Part shown: one piece after another, positions 46,987 to 56,342 of the stretch
Numbering within the stretch: the stretch's first letter is position 1
Layout of the letters: the number at the start of each line of letters is the position of its first letter
Origin: DSVZ01 sp964568145
GTDB lineage: Bacteria; Verrucomicrobiota; Verrucomicrobiia; Limisphaerales; J093
Reading direction: 5' to 3'
Assembly: GCA_964568145.1 (NCBI GenBank)
Contig: CAZMOZ010000013.1
Coordinates: 1-64,000 of the forward strand
DNA: 64,000 bases
The notes under the pieces: model-generated
What the model saw: the letters and a program-made list of their open reading frames with translations, nothing else
Databases searched by the model: none
Told to the model about the DNA's origin: nothing
Position numbers and translations under genes: made by a program

Positions 46987-48345
46987 ATGCCCAGCGTGTT
47001 CATCAAAACCTACGGCTGCCAGATGAACGAGCGCGACTCCGAAGCGGTCGCCGCCCGGTTCCTGGCCCGCGGCTACACCCTGGCCGCCTCGGAAGCAACG
47101 GCGGACGTGGTGCTGCTCAACACATGCAGCGTGCGCGACGCCGCCGAGCAAAAGGCGCTGGGCAAGATGAGCGCCCTGGCCGCCGCCGCCCGCCGTCACC
47201 GCCCGGGCGTGGTGCTGGGCTACCTCGGGTGCATGGCCCAAAGCCGCGGCGAGGAACTGCTCCGTCACACCCCGGGCGTGCGCCTGGTGCTGGGCACGCA
47301 GAAGTTCCACCGCGCCGCCGAACTGGTGGACGACCTGCTCGCCGGCCGGCGCCCGGCCGTTTGCGACGTGGGCGAGGAGCCGGGCAGCGAAGGCCAGATT
47401 CGCGAGCACGTCCTGGACTTCGCCGGCCGCCAGCGGCCGGTCACCGCCTTCGTGAGCATCATGCAGGGCTGCAACCAGCGCTGCACCTTCTGCATCGTGC
47501 CCCGGACACGCGGCGTGGAGCGCAGCCGGCCCATCGCGGACATCGTGGCCGAGTGCCGCGACCTGGCGGCGCGGGGCGTGCGCGAAGTCACATTGCTCGG
47601 GCAGATCGTCACCAGTTACGGCCGGCGCCTCCTCCCCGCGCGGGACGGCCGCTCGCCGTTCGTGCAACTGCTCGAGGCGGTGCAGCAGGTCGAGGGCCTC
47701 GAACGCATCCGGTTCACCTCGCCGCACCCGAAGGGCTACGGCGACGACCTCGTGGAAGCCTACGCGCGCCTGCCGAAGCTCTGCGCCAGCGCGCATCTCC
47801 CGGCCCAGAGCGGCAGTGACGCCGTCTTGCGGCGCATGCACCGCGGCTACACCCGCGCGCGGTTTCTGGAGATCGTGGGAAAACTGCGCGCCGCCCGGCC
47901 GGACATCGGCATCAGCACCGACCTGATCGTGGGCTTCCCGGGCGAAGCCGAGGCCGACTTCGAGCAGACCCTCGAGCTGGCGCGCGAAGCCGACTTCGCC
48001 GGCGCGTTCGTGTTCAAGTTTTCGCCGCGCCGCGACACGCCCGCCGCCGCCATGCCGGATCAACTGCCGCGGGAAGTCATCGAGGAACGCCACGCGCGGC
48101 TGCTGGCGCGGGTGAACGAGCAGACGCATCGCCACCTGCACCGGCTCGTGGGCCGGCAGGTGACCGTGCTGGTGGAAGGCCCCAGCCGGAAGAATCCGGC
48201 GCGGCTCGAAGGCCGCACCTCGTGCAACAAGATTGTGGTGTTCGAGGGCGCCTCGCGGCACATCGGCGAACTGCTGCCGCTGCGCGTCGTGCGGGCCAGC
48301 GCCTCGACGCTGTACGGCGATCCGGCGGTTTTGAGTCCCGACTGA
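46987..48345 (+). CDS. miaB: tRNA-2-methylthio-N6-dimethylallyladenosine synthase
   Basis: 452 residues from ATG 46987. The N-terminal methylthiotransferase domain binds an auxiliary Fe-S cluster with Cys11, Cys47 and Cys82 (TYGCQMN, NTCSVR, LGCMA). The radical SAM motif CNQRCTFC has Cys162, Cys166 and Cys169. A C-terminal TRAM-type domain (VGRQVTVLVEGPSRKN) follows. It methylthiolates i6A37 in tRNAs reading codons that start with U. The longer open frame upstream runs through hairpin repeats and is not used. Confidence 0.93.
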   Translation: MPSVFIKTYGCQMNERDSEAVAARFLARGYTLAASEATADVVLLNTCSVRDAAEQKALGKMSALAAAARRHRPGVVLGYLGCMAQSRGEELLRHTPGVRLVLGTQKFHRAAELVDDLLAGRRPAVCDVGEEPGSEGQIREHVLDFAGRQRPVTAFVSIMQGCNQRCTFCIVPRTRGVERSRPIADIVAECRDLAARGVREVTLLGQIVTSYGRRLLPARDGRSPFVQLLEAVQQVEGLERIRFTSPHPKGYGDDLVEAYARLPKLCASAHLPAQSGSDAVLRRMHRGYTRARFLEIVGKLRAARPDIGISTDLIVGFPGEAEADFEQTLELAREADFAGAFVFKFSPRRDTPAAAMPDQLPREVIEERHARLLARVNEQTHRHLHRLVGRQVTVLVEGPSRKNPARLEGRTSCNKIVVFEGASRHIGELLPLRVVRASASTLYGDPAVLSPD

Positions 48346-48349
48346 ACTG

Positions 48350-48904
48350 ATGAAGGCTTCCCTGCTTGTCACCCTGCTGGGCCTGGGCTACGCGCTGCCG
48401 CAGCTTTTCGGCCTCCTCCAGCCGGCCCGGTTCGGGGAATGGCTGCGCAAGTTCCCGCGTTCGGATTTCTGGGGCTACGTGCTGATGCCGCTGGGCACGG
48501 TCTGGTTTCTGTGGAACCTGAAACAGGACCAGATCGCCGACTTCGCGGCGTTCAAGCCCGCGCTGTTCATCGGCTTCGCGGTGGTGGGCTTCGGCTCGTG
48601 CGTGTTCGTGCGGGATTTCCTGGCCGTACGCGGGCTCTCCGTGGTGGTGCTGCTGGTGGCGCATCTGACCCTCAACGCCATCCGCTGGGTGGACACGGAC
48701 TTGCGGCTGGTGGTGACCACCTGGGCCTACGTGTGGGTGGTGCTGGCCATCTGGTTCACCATCTCGCCTTGGCGGCTGCGCGACTTCATCGGCTGGCTCA
48801 CCGCCAGCGAGGCGCGCATCCGCGTCACCTGCGCGGCCCGGCTGGCCTTCGGGCTGATCGTGGCGCTCATCGGCCTCACGGCCATCCGGCAGGCCGGGGC
48901 CTGA
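48350..48904 (+). CDS. Hypothetical multi-pass membrane protein
   Basis: 184 residues, starting 4 bases after miaB and so probably co-transcribed. Five to six hydrophobic segments (VTLLGLGYALPQLFGLL, YVLMPLGTVWFLWNL, ALFIGFAVVGFGSCVF, LSVVVLLVAHLTLNAI, WAYVWVVLAIWFTIS, LAFGLIVALIGLTAI). No motif identifies a family. Confidence 0.65.
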   Translation: MKASLLVTLLGLGYALPQLFGLLQPARFGEWLRKFPRSDFWGYVLMPLGTVWFLWNLKQDQIADFAAFKPALFIGFAVVGFGSCVFVRDFLAVRGLSVVVLLVAHLTLNAIRWVDTDLRLVVTTWAYVWVVLAIWFTISPWRLRDFIGWLTASEARIRVTCAARLAFGLIVALIGLTAIRQAGA

Positions 48905-48928
48905 CGGACGCCGCCGGCCTTTTCCCGC

Positions 48929-49918
48929 ATGGCGACCAAGCGTCCGGGCTTCCTAGTGATCCGGGGCGGCGCCATCGGCGACTTCATCCTCACCCTGCCG
49001 GCGCTGGCCGCGCTGCGCGCGCAATTCCCGCAGGCGCGGCTCACCGTGCTCGGTTATCCGCACATCGCCCAGCTTGCCGTCGCGGGCGGACTGGCGGATG
49101 AAGTCCGGCCCATCGAGGCGCGCGGGCTGGCCAGCTTTTTCAACCCCCAGGCCGCGCCGCCCGCGGACCTGGCGGACTTCTTCGCCAGCTTCGCCGTCAT
49201 CGTGAGCTACCTGTACGACCCGGACGCGGTCTTCCAGCAAGGCGTGCGCCGCTGCACGCGCGCCACCTACATCGCCGGTCCGCACCGGCCGGATGAAACG
49301 CAGGCGCTGCACGCGACGGACGTTTTTCTCAAGCCGCTCGAACGCCTCGCCATCTTCGATGCCGACCCGGTGCCGCGCCTGCAACTGGCGGCGGGCGCAG
49401 ACACGTCGCGTTCTTCCCGGCCAAGACTGGCGGTGCATCCCGGCAGCGGCAGCGAGAGCAAGAACTGGCCGGAGTCCCGCTGGGCCGAACTGCTGAGACA
49501 CTTCGCGGGCCGGGCTGACCTGGACCTGCTGCTGGTGGGCGGCGAGGCCGAAGGCGACCGGCTGCAACGGCTCGCGCGCCTCTGGCCGGCGGAACGGTTG
49601 GCGCTCGCGCAAAGCCTGCCGCTGACCGAGCTGGCCCGCCGCCTGGCGGGCTGCGTGGCGTTTGCCGGGCACGATTCAGGCATCACGCACCTGGCGGCGG
49701 CACTGGGCCTGGCCGGGGTGGCGTTGTGGAGCGACACCAACGAAGCGGTCTGGCGTCCGCGCAGCGACCGCCTGCGGTTGCTCCGCCACGCGCACGGCCT
49801 GGCCGCGCTGCCGGTCGGGGTCGTGGCGGGCGCTTTAGACGACCTCCTCACCGTCGCAGAAGGTGCGCACGCGAGCCAGGCCGCCCCGGGCGTCCGCCTC
49901 GACGAGACAAAAGTCTGA
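48929..49918 (+). CDS. Glycosyltransferase family 9 (LPS heptosyltransferase-like)
   Basis: 329 residues. It begins with FLVIRGGAIGDFILTLPALA, the first motif of ADP-heptose:LPS heptosyltransferases. VHPGSGSESKNWPESRWAEL in the second half and AGHDSGITHLAAALGLAGVA near the end are the other GT9 blocks. It likely acts in the cytoplasm on lipopolysaccharide core. Its last 84 bases overlap the convergent nagA-like gene. Confidence 0.85.
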   Translation: MATKRPGFLVIRGGAIGDFILTLPALAALRAQFPQARLTVLGYPHIAQLAVAGGLADEVRPIEARGLASFFNPQAAPPADLADFFASFAVIVSYLYDPDAVFQQGVRRCTRATYIAGPHRPDETQALHATDVFLKPLERLAIFDADPVPRLQLAAGADTSRSSRPRLAVHPGSGSESKNWPESRWAELLRHFAGRADLDLLLVGGEAEGDRLQRLARLWPAERLALAQSLPLTELARRLAGCVAFAGHDSGITHLAAALGLAGVALWSDTNEAVWRPRSDRLRLLRHAHGLAALPVGVVAGALDDLLTVAEGAHASQAAPGVRLDETKV

Positions 49919-50962
49919 AGCCTCCGGCGGTTCGGCGCCGGGGAGGCCCAGCCAGCGGGCGGGGCCAACGGACATCCGCTGCCAGGTCTCCGGCCACGGC
50001 ACGCCCAGCATTTCCGCCGCGTTGAAGACGGCTTCCACCGGCGTCAGCGCGGACCCGGCGAAGTTGCTCCGCCCCGGCTGGCGCACCACGCGGTCTTCGC
50101 CCACCTCCAGTTCGAGCGCGCCGAGCCGGTACCGGCCGGGCGGCGCGCCGGCCGCGGCCATGGCGTCGGTGATGTAGATGATCCGCTCCGGCGGCAACGC
50201 CCGGTGGAGGAGCCGGAACAAGGCGGGCGAGACGTGGCGTTTGTCGGCGATGAGGCTCACGGTGAGGCCCGGCGTGTCGAGCACGCGCCAGAGGATGTTG
50301 TCGTGGCGGTCGAGTTGTTGCGGGCAGGCATTGCCGAGGTGGGTGAAGCCCGTGGCGCCGGCGGCCACGGCGTCGCGCAGGCAGCCGGCCGGGGCGTCCG
50401 TGTGGCCGAGACTCACCCTCAGGCCGAGCGACGTGGCCAGGGCGATGGCCTCAAGGGCGCCAGGCCGCTCCGGCGCGATCGTGAGCAGGACGAAATCGCC
50501 GCCCGTGGCGTCGCGCAATTCCCGGATGCGCGCCGGCGTGGGTTCGAGCATGAGCGCGGGGTTGTGCGCACCGTGGAAGCCGGGCGCGATTGAAAGGAAC
50601 GGGCCTTCGAGATGCCAGCCGGCGATGGCGCTTTGCAGTGTGCGCGACCGGGCGCGCAACGCGCGCAGCCGGTCCAGCTTCGCCAGCAGGCGGTCCCAGC
50701 GATCGGTGATGAGCGTCAGCAGCAGGCGCGCGCAGCCGTAACGCTGGAGGGTCCGCACAGCGCGCTCAAGGTCCACCGCCTCCAGGGGGTCGGCTTGGAA
50801 ATCCACGCCGGCAAAGCCGTTGACCTGCACATCGAAGAGCGCCGGCGCCAGCCACGGATGGTCCGGCGTGGCCGCCGGGCCGGCCGCCGGAGCTGGCGCG
50901 GCGGGAATGGAGCAAGTTCCCCCGGTGAGCCAGTGGCGGGCGAGAAACGTGGCGCCAGCCAT
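49835..50962 (-). CDS. nagA: N-acetylglucosamine-6-phosphate deacetylase-like
   Basis: 375 residues. FDVQVNGFAGVDFQ near residue 45, GWHLEGPFLS, LGHTDAPAGCLRDAVAAGAT, HLGNACPQ and IYITDAMAAAGAPPGRY, then FAGSALTPVEAVFNAA are NagA family blocks: the metal ligand Glu in HLEGP, the histidines in LGHTDA and THLGNA, and the catalytic Asp in ITDAM. It removes acetate from GlcNAc-6-P in amino-sugar recycling. It is somewhat short at the N-terminus. Its 3' end overlaps the GT9 gene by 84 bases, tail to tail. Confidence 0.83.
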   Translation of the reverse strand: MAGATFLARHWLTGGTCSIPAAPAPAAGPAATPDHPWLAPALFDVQVNGFAGVDFQADPLEAVDLERAVRTLQRYGCARLLLTLITDRWDRLLAKLDRLRALRARSRTLQSAIAGWHLEGPFLSIAPGFHGAHNPALMLEPTPARIRELRDATGGDFVLLTIAPERPGALEAIALATSLGLRVSLGHTDAPAGCLRDAVAAGATGFTHLGNACPQQLDRHDNILWRVLDTPGLTVSLIADKRHVSPALFRLLHRALPPERIIYITDAMAAAGAPPGRYRLGALELEVGEDRVVRQPGRSNFAGSALTPVEAVFNAAEMLGVPWPETWQRMSVGPARWLGLPGAEPPEASDFCLVEADARGGLARVRTFCDGEEVV

Positions 50963-51176
50963 AACGTCGGCAGTGTGTGCCTAGCCGGAACGCTGCGACC
51001 GAAGAGCCACGATTGAACACCCGAGGGCACGAATTCGGGCGCCCGGCGAGGCGGGCTCAAGGCGAAGCGCGCGCCTCAACCCGTGCTTCCTTGAGCCTGC
51101 TGCCGAGGTAATCCCCGTACCTGTCTTCATTGGTGTTGGTTCGTGTCCATTCGTGGTCCAACTGAATCGCTCCCGC

Positions 51177-52853
51177 TCACCGGCCGGCGCGCGCCAGCGC
51201 GTCGCGCAGCAGTTCGCGGGCGCCGCTGAGCAACGCTTCGAGGTGCTCCGGGCTCGCCAGGCTTTCCGCATAAAGCTTGAGCTTGGGTTCGGTGCCGGAC
51301 GGCCGGGCGGCAAACCAGCCCTTGCCGGTGACGACCTTCAGCCCGCCGATGGGCGCGTGATTGCCCGGCGCGCGTGTGAGCATCTGCTCGATCGGGTCGC
51401 CCGCCAGCGTGGTCGCCTTCACGTGCCCGGCCTCGAGCCGCGCAAATGCCGCCTTCTCGGCCGGGGTGACGTCCGCGTCCACCCGCCGGTAAAACGTCTC
51501 GCAGTGGGCGCGGGTCAAATCCTGGTAGTACCGGCCCGGCTCGCGGCCCGTGACGGCGGTGATCTCGGCGGCCAGCAGGCCGAGCAACAGGCCGTCCTTG
51601 TCGGTGGTCCACACGGCGCCGTTGCGGCACAGGAACGACGCGCCGGCGCTTTCCTCGCCGCCGAAACACAACCAGCCGCTGTGCAGGCCGTCCACAAACC
51701 ACTTGAAGCCCACCGGCACCTCGCTCAGCGCGCGCCGGCGATGCCGCACCACGCGGTCAATCAGCGAGCTGCTGACCAGCGTCTTGCCGACGGCGGCGGT
51801 GGCCGGCCAGTTGGGGCGGTGGGTGAGCAGGTAATCAATCGCCACACACAGGTAATGGTTCGGGTTCAGCAGGCTGGCGAGGCGGGTCACGATGCCGTGG
51901 CGGTCGGCATCGGGGTCGCAGCCCCAGGCGATGTCGAACCGGTCCTTGAGTGCCAGCAGGCCGGCCATGGCAAACGGGCTCGAGCAGTCCATGCGGATCA
52001 GGCCATCGTGGTCCACGGTCATGAAGCCGAAGGCCGGGTCGAGCCGGCGGTTGACCACTTCGAGGTTCAGGCCGTAACGCGCGGCGATGCGCTCCCAGTA
52101 TGGCAGCGAGGCCCCGCCCAGCGGGTCCACGCCCAGCTTGAGCCCGGCCGCGCGTACCGGCTCGAGGTTCAGCGCCAGGTCGAGTTCGGCCACGTAAGGC
52201 TCGATGAAGTCCACCGCGTGGGTGGTCGGCGCGTGCAGCGAGGCTTGGTGCGGCACCCGGCGGACGCCGGCGTTGCCCGCGAGCAGCAGTTCGTTCGCGC
52301 GGTGCTCGATCCAGTTGGTCACCGCCGTGTCGGCCGGGCCGCCGTTGGGCGGGTTGTACTTCAGACCGCCGTCGCGGGGCGGGTTGTGGGACGGGGTGAT
52401 GATGATGCCGTCCGCGAGGCCGGTGGTGCGGCCGGCGTTGTGCCGCAGGATGGCGCGCGAAACCGCCGGCGTGGGCACGGCGAGGTGATCGGCCTGGCGG
52501 CACACGGTCACCGAGTTGGCGGCAAGCACCTCGAGCACCGCCGCCTCGGCGGGCGCGGACGCGGCGTGCGTGTCGCGGCCGAGAAACAGCGGTCCGGTGT
52601 GGCCGTGGCGGTAGCGGTACTCGCAGATCGCCTGGGTGATGGCGAGGATGTGGTCGCGGTTGAACGTGCCGTCCAGCGGCGAGCCGCGGTGGCCGCTGGT
52701 GCCGAAGCTCACGAACTTCGGCACGGTTTTGCCCTCGCGGGTGAGTTCGCCCACCGGGACCGGCGGGCGCCTGGTGAAGGCGGCGAGCAGTTGCTCCACG
52801 TTGATGAGGATCTCAGGTGGCGCAGGCTGGCCGGGAATGACGCTCGTGCTCAT
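51177..52853 (-). CDS. pgm: Phosphoglucomutase
   Basis: 558 residues from ATG 52853; the frame is open another 75 codons upstream through repeat-like DNA that lacks family features. FGTSGHRGSPLDGTFN at about 50-65, the phosphoserine loop TPSHNPP with Ser155, the Mg loop CDPDADRHG, the sugar-binding GGEESAGASFL and the phosphate-binding RPSGTEPKLKLYAE are all present. It interconverts glucose-1-P and glucose-6-P in the cytoplasm. The length and blocks fit the E. coli Pgm type, not GlmM. Confidence 0.93.
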   Translation of the reverse strand: MSTSVIPGQPAPPEILINVEQLLAAFTRRPPVPVGELTREGKTVPKFVSFGTSGHRGSPLDGTFNRDHILAITQAICEYRYRHGHTGPLFLGRDTHAASAPAEAAVLEVLAANSVTVCRQADHLAVPTPAVSRAILRHNAGRTTGLADGIIITPSHNPPRDGGLKYNPPNGGPADTAVTNWIEHRANELLLAGNAGVRRVPHQASLHAPTTHAVDFIEPYVAELDLALNLEPVRAAGLKLGVDPLGGASLPYWERIAARYGLNLEVVNRRLDPAFGFMTVDHDGLIRMDCSSPFAMAGLLALKDRFDIAWGCDPDADRHGIVTRLASLLNPNHYLCVAIDYLLTHRPNWPATAAVGKTLVSSSLIDRVVRHRRRALSEVPVGFKWFVDGLHSGWLCFGGEESAGASFLCRNGAVWTTDKDGLLLGLLAAEITAVTGREPGRYYQDLTRAHCETFYRRVDADVTPAEKAAFARLEAGHVKATTLAGDPIEQMLTRAPGNHAPIGGLKVVTGKGWFAARPSGTEPKLKLYAESLASPEHLEALLSGARELLRDALARAGR

Positions 52854-53326
52854 TGCAGGTGTCGGGTGCCGGCGCGGATGTGCAGCAGCCGGGTGCGTCA
52901 AATGTTGGACAACCCGGACCGCCGCGCAAGCCCGGCCGCCGGATGGAAAGCCCAAACTCAGAAACCCGGAAAATTGGGAAAGCCGGAGGGCAGGAAGGTG
53001 AAATCTGAAATCCGAAATCCGAGCCGGGACTGGCCCTTCCACACACCAGACAAGCCTGGTTGCCCGGGTTTGCGCCATGTTTCGCCGCCGCTTTCACACT
53101 GGCCCCCTAACCTCTACCCCCTTACCCCAGACAGCATTTTCCGCCGCGCTCCGCGATGTCCGATAGATCCAAACCGGGCCGTGGCGGCGGGGCCAGGGTG
53201 TCCGCCGCCGCCGCCATGCTTGACGTGTGGGGCGGGGGTTCCTAGCATGGTTGGTTCTTGGCTTTGCGGCGTCGGCGCGCCCACGGTTCATGCGGCGGAG
53301 ACGGTTGCTAGGCCACACATGACTTT
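52854..53326. other. Intergenic region between divergent pgm and tig
   Basis: About 470 bases. It contains repeat-like text with CTGAAATCCGAAATCCGAG, also seen in variant form at about 63856-63882, but no supported gene. Promoters for both flanking genes should lie here; no strong consensus is evident by eye. Confidence 0.5.
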
Positions 53327-54640
53327 GTGAGCACCACCATTCAGGATGTCGGCCCGTGCAAGAAACTCGTGCGGGTGGAAATCGAGGCGGCCGCCGTGGA
53401 CAAAGCCTTCGAGGCCACGCGCGCCGAGTTTATCCGCCACGTCAGCCTGCCGGGGTTCCGGCCCGGCAAGGCGCCCAAGCACCTGGTCGAGCGCACCTTT
53501 GCCGACCGGATCACCGAGGAAGCCAAGCGCAAGCTGCTGAACGACCATTACCGGCAGGCCATGGAGGAGCACAAGCTCCGGCCGCTCGGCACGCCGCACA
53601 TCGAGGACGTCCAGTTCGGTCCGGGCCAGGCCATGGTGTTCACCGCCACGGTGGAGGTTGAGCCCCAGTTCGAGCTGCCGGACTACCAAGGCCTGCCGGT
53701 GCGGCGCGAGAAGCGCGTGGTGACCGAGGAGGACATTGCCCGGGCACTGGACGTGCTGCGCGAGCAGCGGGCGGAGTTTGCGGACGTGGACCGGCCGCTG
53801 CAGACCGGCGATTACGCGGTGGTGAACTACACCGGCACCTGCGAAGGCAAGCCGATCACCGACATCGCGCCGACGGCCCGCGGCCTGACCGCCCAGAAGG
53901 AGTTCTGGCTGCTGATGCAGACCGAGCACTTCATCCCCGGCTTCACGGACCAGCTTCTGGGCGCGGTCAAGGGCGACAAGCGCACGGTGACGGTGACGTT
54001 TCCGGCGGACTTCGTGTCGCCGGAGCTGGCCGGCAAACTGGGCGTGTATGAGGTGGAAATCGTGGCTACAAAGGAAAAACGGCTGCCGGTGCTGGACGAC
54101 GCGCTGGCCAGGACTTACGGCGCGGAAAATCTGGCGAAGCTCCGGGAAGGCGTGCAGCAGGACCTCGCGAAGGAACTCGAACGCAAGGCCAAGAAGGAAA
54201 CCCGCAACCAGCTCATTGCCACCCTTCTGGGTCGGGTGCAGTTCGACCTGCCCGAATCGCTGGTCGAGACCGAAACCCGCGGCGCGGTGTACGACATCGT
54301 GAAGGCCAACGCGGACCGCGGCGTGCCCAAGGAGGCCATTGACGGCAAGAAGGACGAGATTTACAGCGTGGCCAACCGCAGTGCCCGCGAGCGCCTCAAG
54401 ATCACCTTCATCCTGAGCCGCATCGCCGAGGCCGAAAAGCTCACGGTCACCAACCAGGAACTCTCCCAGCAGGTGCTTTACCTGGCCGCGCAACGGCGGG
54501 AAAAGCCGGAGAAGCTGGTCAAGGAAATGCGGGAATCCGGCGAACTGGGGGAACTGCACCGGCAGATTCTGCATTCGAAGGTGCTCGACCTGCTGGAAGA
54601 CAAGGCCCAGATCGAGGAAGTGCCGGTCGCGCCGGCCTGA
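53327..54640 (+). CDS. tig: Trigger factor
   Basis: 437 residues from a GTG at 53327. The ribosome-binding loop GFRPGKAP is at 43-50. A FKBP-like peptidyl-prolyl isomerase domain follows (GDYAVVNYTGTCEGKPI, FIPGFTDQLLGAVKGDKRTV), and the C-terminal helical chaperone domain has KARLE-type charged helices. It binds the ribosome exit tunnel and nascent chains. Normal length. Usually followed by clp genes; here the next genes are psd and pssA. Confidence 0.93.
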   Translation: MSTTIQDVGPCKKLVRVEIEAAAVDKAFEATRAEFIRHVSLPGFRPGKAPKHLVERTFADRITEEAKRKLLNDHYRQAMEEHKLRPLGTPHIEDVQFGPGQAMVFTATVEVEPQFELPDYQGLPVRREKRVVTEEDIARALDVLREQRAEFADVDRPLQTGDYAVVNYTGTCEGKPITDIAPTARGLTAQKEFWLLMQTEHFIPGFTDQLLGAVKGDKRTVTVTFPADFVSPELAGKLGVYEVEIVATKEKRLPVLDDALARTYGAENLAKLREGVQQDLAKELERKAKKETRNQLIATLLGRVQFDLPESLVETETRGAVYDIVKANADRGVPKEAIDGKKDEIYSVANRSARERLKITFILSRIAEAEKLTVTNQELSQQVLYLAAQRREKPEKLVKEMRESGELGELHRQILHSKVLDLLEDKAQIEEVPVAPA

Positions 54641-54653
54641 GCCGCGGAGGCAG

Positions 54654-54706
54654 GTCGTCCCTCGCCGAGGGGCGACGGTCCAGCCCTTGGGCCAGGGGCC
54701 GGCTAC
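54654..54706. repeat. Hairpin module array, copy 3
   Basis: GTCGTCCCTC/GAGGGGCGAC (one mismatch) and CCAGCCC ... GGGGCCGG, ending GCCGGCTACC, as at 3837-3994. It lies in the 123 bases between tig and psd and could act as a terminator or be a repeat only. Confidence 0.6.
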
Positions 54707-54763
54707 CAGATGCCGAATCCCCGCCCACGATACCGCTTTCCCCTCCCGGCCTGACCGGGTAGC

Positions 54764-55459
54764 ATGGCGGCCATGAAAAACGCAGGCCGCGCCCGGCAGG
54801 CTGCCTTCCGGCTGGTGTACTGGAGCATCTTCTACCTGGTCCTCCTGCTGTTCGCCGGCATGTTCGCGCAGTTGCTGGCCAAGTTCGTGGTCTTTGCCGC
54901 CAGCGGCCTCATCGCGGTCTGGGTGGTCTTCGGCCTGTTCTGCTTCTACTTCTTCCGCGATCCGGAGGCGCGGGTGCCCACCGACCCGGCGGCGATCGTC
55001 TCGCCCGCGCACGGCAAGGTGGACCTGATTGACGAGGTGGACGACCCGGTTTTCATGAAGGGGCGCTGCCGGCGCGTCTCGATCTTCCTGTCCATCCTGG
55101 ATGTGCATGTCCAGCGCGCGCCGGTGGCGGGTGAGGTGGCGCTCAGCCTGTACACGCACGGCCAGTTCATGAACGCCTTGCGCGCCGAATCCGCGGAGCA
55201 CAACGAGAACCTGTATCTGGGCTTCCAGTCCGCCGAGCGCCCGGACGAGCGCGTGGGCGTGCGCCTGATCGCCGGCTTGATCGCCCGGCGCATCGTCTCG
55301 TGGGCGGCGGTGGGCGACTCCGTGGCCCGCGGCGACCGCATCAGCCTCATCCGGTTCGGCTCGCGGGTGGAGCTGCTGCTGCCGCTCGATGCCCGGGTGG
55401 TGGTGCCGCTGGGCTCGCGCGCGCGCGCGGGCGAGACGGTCATCGCCCGCCGTAGTTGA
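54764..55459 (+). CDS. psd: Phosphatidylserine decarboxylase proenzyme
   Basis: 231 residues, the short Psd type. One or two N-terminal membrane helices (FYLVLLLFAGMFAQLL, FVVFAASGLIAVWVVFGL), then FFRDPEA and SILDVHVQRAP with the catalytic His115. The self-cleavage site is RFGSRVELLLP, Gly199-Ser200, giving the pyruvoyl alpha chain. It makes phosphatidylethanolamine from phosphatidylserine. pssA follows after 4 bases. The start could also be ATG 54773. Confidence 0.92.
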   Translation: MAAMKNAGRARQAAFRLVYWSIFYLVLLLFAGMFAQLLAKFVVFAASGLIAVWVVFGLFCFYFFRDPEARVPTDPAAIVSPAHGKVDLIDEVDDPVFMKGRCRRVSIFLSILDVHVQRAPVAGEVALSLYTHGQFMNALRAESAEHNENLYLGFQSAERPDERVGVRLIAGLIARRIVSWAAVGDSVARGDRISLIRFGSRVELLLPLDARVVVPLGSRARAGETVIARRS

Positions 55460-55463
55460 AGCC

Positions 55464-56318
55464 ATGAATCCCGGCCACCATCCGCCAGCAGCCGAGCCCG
55501 CGCGACTGCGGATTTATCTCCTGCCGAACCTGATGACCGGCGGGAACCTCTTCTGCGGTTTCGTGGCGCTCACCCGGATCGTCGAGGCCAACCTCGAAGC
55601 CGGCGACTTCTCCAAGATTCGCGAGGCGCTGTTCTTCATCCTGCTGGCCTGCATCTTCGATCTGCTCGACGGCCGCGTGGCGCGCTGGGGCGGGGCCGAA
55701 AGCCCGTTCGGCCGGGAGTTCGATTCGCTGGCGGACCTGATCTCGTTTGGCGCGGCGCCGGCGTTTCTGGTGCACCGCATCGTGCTGAAGGACGTGTTTG
55801 TGAACCACCAGGAGATCGGGTGGTTCATCGCCTCGATCTACCTGATCTGCGGGGCGCTGCGCCTGGCGCGATTCAACTGCCTGGCGGCGCAGGAAGGCGG
55901 GGGCGGGGGCAAGGAGTTTCTGGGCTTTCCCATCCCGGCGGCGGCGGGGCTCGTGGCCTCGCTGACGCTGTTCATCATGTGGTGGGACGAGCGGGAGCTG
56001 CGCTTCGGCGTGTGGCGCTATTCGCTGCCGGTCATCATGCTGTTCCTGTCGTTCATGATGATCAGCGAGGTCAAGTACCCGTCGTTCAAGTCGCTGAATC
56101 TCCGGGCGCGCAGCCCGTTCGCGAAGCTGGCCGGCACGCTGCTGTTCCTGGGCCTGCTGCTGGTGTTGCGCGGGAAGATCCTGCCGCTGGTGCTGCCGGT
56201 GATCTTCACCGCGTACCTGCTCTACGGCTTCATCCGGCCGCGCCTGTCGCCCCGCGTGCGGGAAGAAATCGAATCCGAAGCGGAGCCGGAGGCGACCTCC
56301 GGCCCGGCGACGGGTTGA
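55464..56318 (+). CDS. pssA: Phosphatidylserine synthase (CDP-alcohol phosphatidyltransferase)
   Basis: 284 residues from ATG 55464. The CDP-alcohol signature is complete: D66-X2-D69-G70-X2-A73-R74-X8-G83-X3-D87-X3-D91. Six to eight membrane helices follow (LLPNLMTGGNLFCGFVAL first). It makes phosphatidylserine from CDP-diacylglycerol and serine at the inner membrane. With psd, 4 bases upstream, it forms the usual two-step phosphatidylethanolamine operon. Confidence 0.93.
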   Translation: MNPGHHPPAAEPARLRIYLLPNLMTGGNLFCGFVALTRIVEANLEAGDFSKIREALFFILLACIFDLLDGRVARWGGAESPFGREFDSLADLISFGAAPAFLVHRIVLKDVFVNHQEIGWFIASIYLICGALRLARFNCLAAQEGGGGGKEFLGFPIPAAAGLVASLTLFIMWWDERELRFGVWRYSLPVIMLFLSFMMISEVKYPSFKSLNLRARSPFAKLAGTLLFLGLLLVLRGKILPLVLPVIFTAYLLYGFIRPRLSPRVREEIESEAEPEATSGPATG

Positions 56319-56342
56319 TCTGCGCGGTACGCCGCCGCGCGC

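Noticed and set aside
54654..54706. Rho-independent terminator of tig
   Set aside because: There is a hairpin but no T-run after it, and the same stems occur in arrays away from gene ends; called a repeat instead.
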